From Mycobacterium sp. (GTDB lineage: Bacteria; Actinomycetota; Actinomycetes; Mycobacteriales; Mycobacteriaceae), in NCBI GenBank assembly GCA_021732005.1, contig JAKFVT010000033.1, positions 389,199 through 453,198 of the forward strand: 64,000 bases of DNA, in the 5' to 3' direction. Made by a program: the position numbers and the translations under genes. The notes below the pieces were generated by a model that had not been told where the DNA came from, ran no database searches, and saw nothing but the letters and a program-made list of their open reading frames with translations. Positions 57,486-64,000 of the stretch are shown here, in pieces. Within the stretch, counting starts at the first letter, position 1, and the number at the start of each line of letters is the position of its first letter.

Positions 57486-58910
57486 GTGGCCAAGACGTTC
57501 GTCGGCTCCCGGATACGCCAGCTCCGCAGCGAACGCGGATTCAGCCAGGCCGCACTGGCCCAGATGCTGGAGATCTCACCGAGCTACCTCAACCAGATCG
57601 AGCACGACGTCCGGCCGTTGACCGTTGCGGTGCTGCTGCGCATCACCGAGGTGTTCGGGGTCGATGCCACGTTCTTCTCGTCGGAGGACGACACCCGGCT
57701 GGTGGCCGAGCTACGTGAAGTGACCATGGACCGCGACCTCGACCTCGATGTCGACATGACGGAGGTCGCCGACATCGTCGGCACTCACCCGGCGATAGCC
57801 CGCGCGATCGTCAACCTGCATCGCCGCTACCGGATCACCACCACGCAGCTGGCGGCGGCCACCGAGGATCGGTTCAACCTCAACACCGGGGGCAGCGGCT
57901 CGGCGTCGATCTCCATGCCCCACGAGGAAGTCCGCGACTACTTCTACCAACGGCAGAACTATCTGCACGAATTGGACACCGCCGCCGAGGATCTCACCAT
58001 CCGGATGCGCATGCACCGTGCCGAGCTGTCGCGGGAGTTGGCCGACCGGCTGACCATGGTGCACGGCGTGCACATCATCCGGCGCGTCGATATGGGCGAT
58101 ACCGTGCTGCACCGTTACGACCCGGTGGCGCGCACTCTCGAGATCAGCAACCACCTGTCGTCCGGCCAGCAAGTGTTCAAGATGGCCACGGAGCTGGCGT
58201 ATCTCGAGTGCGGTGACCTGATCGACAAGTTGGTCGACGAGGGCAAATTCACCAGCGAGGAGTCGCGCAAGCTGGCCCGGCTGGGCCTGGCCAGTTACTT
58301 CGCGGCCGCAACGGTGCTGCCCTACGGGCAGTTTCACGACATGGCCGAGAGCTTTCGTTACGACATCGAGCGGCTCTCGGCCTTCTATCAAGTCAGCTAC
58401 GAGACGATCTGCCATCGGCTTTCGACGCTGCAGCGACCGTCCATGCGCGGCGTCCCGTTCTCGTTCGTCCGGGTGGACAAAGCCGGGAACATGTCAAAAC
58501 GCCAGTCCGCCACGGGTTTTCACTTCTCCTCCGCGGGCGGAACCTGCCCGCTGTGGAACGTCTACGAGACGTTCTCGAACCCGGGCAAGATCCTGGTGCA
58601 GATCGCCCAGATGCCCGATGGGCAGAACTACATGTGGGTGGCGCGCACGGTCGAACGACGGGCGTCGCGCTACGGTCAGCCGGTCAAGACCTTCGCGATC
58701 GGACTGGGCTGCGAGATGCGGCATGCCAGCCGGTTGGTTTACTCGAAGGGTCTTGATCTGTCATCAGACAGCGCGACACCGATCGGTGCGGGCTGCCGGG
58801 TGTGCGAACGGGACAATTGCCCGCAGCGGGCCTTCCCGGCATTGGGACGGGCGCTGGATCTCGATGAGCACCGCAGCACGGTGTCGCCTTATCTGGTCAA
58901 GGAGTCTTGA
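57486..58910 (+). CDS. ramB: Glyoxylate-bypass regulator RamB
   Basis: A 474-residue regulator. An XRE helix-turn-helix (about 8-60, GFSQAALAQMLEISPSYLNQ) is followed by an IrrE/ImmA-like domain in which the metalloprotease HExxH is replaced by TELAYLE (about 230). The C-terminal domain has a Cys cluster, GAGCRVCERDNCPQRAFP (about 437-454). RamB controls isocitrate lyase in corynebacteria and mycobacteria according to acetyl-CoA status. Two palindromes in its own promoter suggest autoregulation. The stop overlaps the next start. Confidence 0.92.
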   Translation: MAKTFVGSRIRQLRSERGFSQAALAQMLEISPSYLNQIEHDVRPLTVAVLLRITEVFGVDATFFSSEDDTRLVAELREVTMDRDLDLDVDMTEVADIVGTHPAIARAIVNLHRRYRITTTQLAAATEDRFNLNTGGSGSASISMPHEEVRDYFYQRQNYLHELDTAAEDLTIRMRMHRAELSRELADRLTMVHGVHIIRRVDMGDTVLHRYDPVARTLEISNHLSSGQQVFKMATELAYLECGDLIDKLVDEGKFTSEESRKLARLGLASYFAAATVLPYGQFHDMAESFRYDIERLSAFYQVSYETICHRLSTLQRPSMRGVPFSFVRVDKAGNMSKRQSATGFHFSSAGGTCPLWNVYETFSNPGKILVQIAQMPDGQNYMWVARTVERRASRYGQPVKTFAIGLGCEMRHASRLVYSKGLDLSSDSATPIGAGCRVCERDNCPQRAFPALGRALDLDEHRSTVSPYLVKES

Positions 58911-59446
58911 TGGGTCAACGTATTCCGCCCGGGGGCCGACGCGAGCTCGGCCTGGTCAACTGGGGCATCTCCCGGTTGGGGGCACGATCGATTCGCGCTC
59001 CGCACATGCACCTGTTCGAAGTCCTAGGGCGGCACAAGCTGCTGTTCCTGTCGTTTCTGCCGTACTCGGGTGTGCTGCTGAACTGGGGCAAGCTGCCCAA
59101 GCAGGACAAGGAACTGGTGATCCTGCGGGTCGGTCACCTGCGCGGCTCGGAGTACGAGCTGCAGCAGCACCGCAGGCTGGCCCGCAGCCGGGGTGTCGAT
59201 GCGGCGTTGCAGGACAAGATCTTTGCCGGCCCGACGGCCGAGGGACTCACTGACCGTCAGCTTGCCCTGCTGACGGCGGTGGACGAGTTCATTCTGAATC
59301 GCGATCTGTCCGATGACACCTTCGAAACACTGTCGGCACACTTGAGCCGCGAGCAGGTGATCGAATTCTGCGCCCTGGCAGGGCATTACGATGCAATCGC
59401 GGGCATTCTGGCCACGCTGCGGGTTCCGATGGACTTCCCCGACTAG
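58910..59446 (+). CDS. Carboxymuconolactone decarboxylase-like protein (Rv0464c-like)
   Basis: A 178-residue AhpD/CMD-fold helical protein. The family block reads KELVILRVGHLRGSEYELQQH; the Cys usual before Glu-Tyr is Ser here, so the CxxC-type peroxidase reaction of AhpD is not possible. The ATG at 58910 overlaps the ramB stop by one base (TGATG) and has AAGGAG five bases upstream. It is cotranscribed with ramB. Function unknown. Confidence 0.8.
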   Translation: MGQRIPPGGRRELGLVNWGISRLGARSIRAPHMHLFEVLGRHKLLFLSFLPYSGVLLNWGKLPKQDKELVILRVGHLRGSEYELQQHRRLARSRGVDAALQDKIFAGPTAEGLTDRQLALLTAVDEFILNRDLSDDTFETLSAHLSREQVIEFCALAGHYDAIAGILATLRVPMDFPD

Positions 59447-59453
59447 GGTCGGG

Positions 59454-59705
59454 CTACCCCTTGTAAGGCCGGGCCTTGTGCGTCACGACAGCCTTCTCCG
59501 TCGCCAACACCGACGGTGGAATCGTGGTGGTCACGGTGTCGCCCTGTGTCATCGGACCCGGCATCACCGGCGCGGCCACCGGCGACGAACCCATCGGCAC
59601 GCCGTCGTCGAACGCGACCGCTAGCCCACCCATCGCGACTACGGCACTGCCGCCGATCACTGCCATCAGAAATTTGGTGCTCACAGCACCCGGCCACTCG
59701 GCCAT
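59454..59705 (-). CDS. Small single-helix exported or membrane protein
   Basis: An 83-residue protein with one hydrophobic segment (about 9-32, STKFLMAVIGGSAVVAMGGL) and a Pro/Thr-rich exported tail ending RPYKG. The start at 59705 has AAGGGGG five bases upstream, which decides it against a longer frame. No family recognised. It converges on the CMD-like gene. Confidence 0.6.
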   Translation of the reverse strand: MAEWPGAVSTKFLMAVIGGSAVVAMGGLAVAFDDGVPMGSSPVAAPVMPGPMTQGDTVTTTIPPSVLATEKAVVTHKARPYKG

Positions 59706-59814
59706 GACAACCCCCTTGTAGCCGGAACCTGTCTGGCACCGGCTGTTACGAAGTCGACACCGCGATGCTTGAGGCAGCCTGAAACGGACCTGACGAAAAG
59801 CTGGCAGATACCGC

Positions 59815-60084
59815 TTACAGGTAGGTGACACCGAGAACGATCAGCGTGAAGATCACCGGCGAGACCGGCACGCAGCCCAGAAAAGCCGCCCACACCATGC
59901 GCTTACGCTGATACTCCCGCCACGCCAGATAGCCGACCACCGCGGCGACCACGAGGATGACCACCGACAAGATCAGCACCCAGAAGCTGACATCCTGCCC
60001 GTTGGTCGCCAATGAGATACCGATCAACCACAGGATGTGGCCGACCACGATTCCGCCGATACCGGCGATCAGCGTCGGTCTCAA
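59815..60084 (-). CDS. Small membrane protein (Rv0463-like)
   Basis: An 89-residue protein with three hydrophobic helices. The TTG at 60084 overlaps the lpd stop by four bases (TTGA); an ATG at 60120 is an alternative that would overlap lpd by 40 bases. Its place directly behind lpd is conserved in mycobacteria. Function unknown. Confidence 0.62.
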   Translation of the reverse strand: MRPTLIAGIGGIVVGHILWLIGISLATNGQDVSFWVLILSVVILVVAAVVGYLAWREYQRKRMVWAAFLGCVPVSPVIFTLIVLGVTYL

Positions 60085-61475
60085 AAGTTGATCATGTGGC
60101 CGGCGAGACCGTGGAAGCATTCCTGGAGTGCCTCCGACAGCGTCGGATGGGTGTGCACGTTGCGAGTCAGCTCGTTGACGGTCAGATCCCACTTCTGCGC
60201 CAGGGTCAGCTCGGGCAGGAGCTCCGAGACGTCGGGGCCGATCAGGTGCCCGCCGAGGAGTTCGCCGTACTTGGCGTCGGCGATGACCTTGACGAACCCG
60301 GTCGGGTCGGCCAGCCCGTGCGCCTTGCCGTTGGCGGTGAACGGGAACTTGGCCACCTTCACGTCGTAGCCCTCGTCGCGGGCCTGCTGCTCGGTGAGGC
60401 CGAAGCTGGCGACCTGCGGCTGGCAGAACGTCGCGCGCGGCAGCATCCGGTAGTCACCCAGGGCCAGCGTCTCGGCGCCGGCGATGGTCTCGGCGGCCAC
60501 CACACCCATTGCCTCTGCGACGTGCGCGAGCATCAGCTTGGCGGTGACGTCACCGATGGCGTAGATGTGCGGCACGTTGGTGCGCATGTAGTCGTCGATG
60601 CCGATGGCCTTGCGGTCGGTCAGCTCGACACCGGTCTTGTCCAAACCGAAGCCCTCGACGTTGGGAGCAAAGCCGATGGCCTGCAACACCTTCTCGGTGT
60701 TGATCTCCTCAGTCTTGCCGTCCTTGCTGACCGTCACGGTGACCGTCGAACCGTCGTCCTCGATCTTCTCGACCTTGGTTCCGGTGAGGATCTTCACGCC
60801 GAGCTTCTTGTACTGCTTCTCGATCTCCTTGGAGACCTCGGCGTCCTCATTGGGCAGCGCGCGCGGCAGGAACTCGACGATGGTGACGTCGACGCCGTAG
60901 TTCTTCATGACGTAGGCGAATTCCATGCCGATCGCGCCGGCGCCGGCGATGACGATCGACTTGGGCAGCTCCCGGGACAGGATCTGCTCCTCGTAGGTGA
61001 CGACGTTCTTCGACAGCGAGGTGCCCGGAACCAGGCGGGTACTCGAGCCGGTCGCGATGATCGCATTGTCGAACTCGACCTTCTCGGTTCCACCCTCGTT
61101 GAGATCGACCTCGATGCTGTTCGGCCCGGTGAACTTCCCGTAGCCGTGGATCTCGGTGATCTTGTTCTTCTTCATCAGGAAGTGCACGCCGGCCACGCGG
61201 CCGTCGGCGACCTTGCGGCTGCGGTCGAACGCGGCACCGTAATCGAAGGTGGCCTCGCCGCTGATGCCGAACGTCTTGGCGTCCTTGGTGAAGATGTGGG
61301 CCAGCTCGGCATTGCGCAGCAACGCCTTCGACGGGATACAGCCGACATTGAGGCAGACTCCGCCCCAATACTTGGGTTCGATGATGGCGGTGTTCAGTCC
61401 GAGCTGTGCCGCGCGGATCGCCGCGACGTATCCGCCGGGACCGGCTCCGACAATGACGACGTCATAGTGAGTCAC
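60081..61475 (-). CDS. lpd: Dihydrolipoyl dehydrogenase
   Basis: A 464-residue flavoprotein reoxidising the lipoyl groups of pyruvate and other 2-oxoacid dehydrogenases and, in mycobacteria, of the peroxynitrite reductase system. FAD motif [15 protein letters not shown] (6-20), redox-active Cys41 and Cys46 in [16 protein letters not shown]-binding [10 protein letters not shown], and a C-terminal HTHPTLSE His-Glu pair. It is followed by coupled membrane genes. Confidence 0.95.
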   Translation of the reverse strand: MTHYDVVIVGAGPGGYVAAIRAAQLGLNTAIIEPKYWGGVCLNVGCIPSKALLRNAELAHIFTKDAKTFGISGEATFDYGAAFDRSRKVADGRVAGVHFLMKKNKITEIHGYGKFTGPNSIEVDLNEGGTEKVEFDNAIIATGSSTRLVPGTSLSKNVVTYEEQILSRELPKSIVIAGAGAIGMEFAYVMKNYGVDVTIVEFLPRALPNEDAEVSKEIEKQYKKLGVKILTGTKVEKIEDDGSTVTVTVSKDGKTEEINTEKVLQAIGFAPNVEGFGLDKTGVELTDRKAIGIDDYMRTNVPHIYAIGDVTAKLMLAHVAEAMGVVAAETIAGAETLALGDYRMLPRATFCQPQVASFGLTEQQARDEGYDVKVAKFPFTANGKAHGLADPTGFVKVIADAKYGELLGGHLIGPDVSELLPELTLAQKWDLTVNELTRNVHTHPTLSEALQECFHGLAGHMINF

Positions 61476-61479
61476 GACC

Positions 61480-62034
61480 TCAGCCTATCGTCGGACGGGC
61501 AATCCATTCGAAGTAGTAGGCACCATGCAGCAGCGCGGCGGTGGCCACCGAGGCCAACGGTGCCGACATCAGCGCGATGGCCAGCGCCGTTACCGGTGGC
61601 CGGTTCTGCACCATCGAAACCAGCATGCTGGCGACCGAGCAGACGATCAGGTAAATCAGCACGCAGAACACCGCGGGAGTCTTCTGCAGCGAGGTGTACC
61701 ACCAGAAGTAGAAGCCCAGGCCGGCGGCTGCTGCCAGCACCCATACCGCGGCGACGATGAACACGAACTGCCACCGCTTCACGTACTGGTAGGTGCCGGC
61801 GGCCGCCGTCGGCGCGGGCGGCACAACGACCGGCTCCGCATGCAGCGACCCCTCGACCCGGTGCAGAAACGCATCGGTGTCGAAGTTCTCCAACTCGCTG
61901 AAGGCGATGGACTCCTCCGAGACTTCCGCCTCGGGTTCGTCGGTCAGCGATCGGAGCGCGTGGGGATGCGGGCCGGTATCGAAGATCGGCGCGTGGTGCG
62001 GCTCGGTCGACGGGAGGGACGTTTTTTCAGCCAT
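61480..62034 (-). CDS. Membrane protein (Rv0461-like)
   Basis: A 184-residue protein. An acidic, Pro-rich cytoplasmic N-terminus (about 1-80) precedes three or four membrane helices (about 88-110, 118-140, 145-165). The ATG overlaps the upstream gene by 8 bases. It is directly upstream of lpd and probably cotranscribed. Function unknown. Confidence 0.7.
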   Translation of the reverse strand: MAEKTSLPSTEPHHAPIFDTGPHPHALRSLTDEPEAEVSEESIAFSELENFDTDAFLHRVEGSLHAEPVVVPPAPTAAAGTYQYVKRWQFVFIVAAVWVLAAAAGLGFYFWWYTSLQKTPAVFCVLIYLIVCSVASMLVSMVQNRPPVTALAIALMSAPLASVATAALLHGAYYFEWIARPTIG

Positions 62035-62305
62035 GGGACACCACCTGAACCAGAACCAATGCCCCCAGCCAACCTGGCGCCATCGCCAGAATGAACGCCC
62101 CCACCGTCGTCATCCAACGGCGGCCCGAGAACAGGATCAGCAGCATGCCGATGACGCTCGGAACAGCCACCACCAGGCCGACGACCAGATCGGGGCGAAC
62201 GGGCGTCTTGACCAGCAGGGTGGCCACGACCGCCGCAATGAGGCCGGTCACGGTGCCCACCAGCAACGCACTTGTGAGCAGCCATGCCCGAGGCAGGGGT
62301 ATCAC
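62027..62305 (-). CDS. Small membrane protein (Rv0460-like)
   Basis: A 92-residue protein with three hydrophobic helices (about 8-28, 36-54 and 65-88). The GTG at 62305 is set by TACCCT (62313-62318, minus strand) seven bases upstream, a leaderless arrangement. It heads the unit that leads to lpd. Function unknown. Confidence 0.65.
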   Translation of the reverse strand: MIPLPRAWLLTSALLVGTVTGLIAAVVATLLVKTPVRPDLVVGLVVAVPSVIGMLLILFSGRRWMTTVGAFILAMAPGWLGALVLVQVVSHG

Positions 62306-62334
62306 GCTTATGAGGGTACGTGCAGTAACGCGGA

Positions 62335-62882
62335 CTATTGCTGAACGACTCCGGCGCGCCGACCAGGGATTGCACACGCGTCTGCCGCCTCGATGACCAC
62401 CAGATCGGTCCGTTCGGCCGGGCGCACGCCACGCTCGTAGTCGGCTCCGGTCAGCGGAGAATCGCTGGCCAGCAACCGGTTTTCAGCATCGGTGAACGCC
62501 CGTCCGCGGCTCAGGAAGCGCATCCCCTCGGGCGCCTCGAGGCTGAAGCCGCCACCACGACCGGGAACGACGTCGATGACGAGCTGGGTGTGCTTCCACG
62601 TCTCGAACTGCGGGCCGGAAATCCATACCGGGACACCTTCGAGCACCCCGAGCAGCACGTCACGGTCGCCGACGATGAAGTCGCCGTCGGGGTAACACAT
62701 CGGCGACGACCCGTCGCAACAGCCGCCGGACTGGTGAAACATCAGCGAGCCGTGCCGCTGCTGCAAGCGGTGCAGAAGCTCGGCGGCCGCCGCGGTGATC
62801 AGTGCCCGCGGCGGCGCCTGCTCCTCGCGATTTCGGCGCGCTTTCGTTCGCCCACCGGCGGTATGCGCGCCGAAATCACTCA

Positions 62883-62883
<1 letters not shown>
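62335..62883 (-). CDS. DUF779 protein (aldehyde dehydrogenase partner)
   Basis: A 182-residue protein of the DUF779 family, almost always next to an aldehyde dehydrogenase gene. It has the conserved FHQSGGCCDGSSPMC Cys cluster and KHTQLVIDVVPGRGGGFSLE. It may bind metal or assist the dehydrogenase. The ATG overlaps the dehydrogenase stop by one base, and residues 3-18 are encoded by the palindromic repeat. No ATG or GTG is available after the repeat until well inside the domain, so the repeat-encoded N-terminus may really be translated; a CTG just downstream is the other option. Confidence 0.82.
62829..62877 (-). repeat. Palindromic repeat, copy 2 (inside DUF779 reading frame)
   Basis: A 49-base element with perfect 13-base arms, GATTTCGGCGCGC and GCGCGCCGAAATC. 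It matches copy 1 at 12382-12430 at 46 of 49 positions and has the same orientation relative to an upstream stop codon. It lies five bases past the aldehyde dehydrogenase stop. Confidence 0.75.

Positions 62884-64000
<1,117 letters not shown>

Overview
The window is high-GC actinobacterial DNA. Its gene order is that of a mycobacterium, read antiparallel to the M. tuberculosis Rv0513-to-Rv0458 segment: hemA-hemC-hemD-hemB, serB1-like, Rv0504c, Rv0502, Rv0501, bS22, proC, Rv0496-0499, regX3-senX3, gpm1, mshA, lprQ, murB, deoC, hbhA, umaA, fadB2, aceA, ramB, lpd and an aldehyde dehydrogenase. The Rv names are recalled from family knowledge and were not searched. From memory of the M. tuberculosis map, cmaA2, pcaA and mmpS2/mmpL2 are missing and a large polysaccharide cluster is present, which suggests a fast-growing Mycolicibacterium-type species.

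Layout. 1-7.1 kb: tail of an amidohydrolase, then a minus-strand tetrapyrrole operon (hemA, hemC, fused hemD, hemB) running into four small membrane proteins. 7.1-17 kb: conserved housekeeping genes (HAD phosphatase, dehydratase-like protein, acyltransferase, NAD-epimerase-like protein, 30S protein bS22, excisionase-type HTH protein, proC, thioesterase, TIM-barrel protein, Ppx/GppA phosphatase). 17.1-30.8 kb: an apparently complete Wzx/Wzy-type exopolysaccharide or capsule locus. It has a polyprenyl-phosphate sugar transferase, glycosyltransferases (one a tandem double enzyme), Wzx flippase, Wzy polymerase with a Wzz-like tail, a separate Wzz-like protein, an FkbM methyltransferase, an ATP-grasp ligase and an exported protein of unknown function. 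Seven genes form one tightly overlapping minus-strand operon (27695 to 18242).

30.8-49.7 kb: phosphate-sensing senX3-regX3, gpm1, mycothiol mshA with a ROK regulator, an L,D-transpeptidase, murB, two tandem DUF2505 genes, a nitrilase-family protein, deoC, hbhA with its XRE neighbour, and a TetR regulator. 49.7-53.0 kb: a small accessory block with an exported metallopeptidase, a repeat-rich anchored protein and a PPK2 kinase. 53.0-64 kb: mycolate methyltransferase, fadB2, isocitrate lyase and its likely regulator RamB, lipoamide dehydrogenase, and a truncated aldehyde dehydrogenase with its DUF779 partner.

Three regulatory or structural themes recur. Many genes have a TAnnnT -10 hexamer 6-8 nt before an ATG or GTG, which predicts leaderless transcription. 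Palindromic candidate operators sit upstream of ramB, the XRE gene and the ROK gene. A 49-bp palindromic repeat occurs twice, and one copy encodes the N-terminus of the DUF779 protein. No tRNA, rRNA, CRISPR array or insertion sequence was seen, and no gene-free stretch exceeds about 300 bases.
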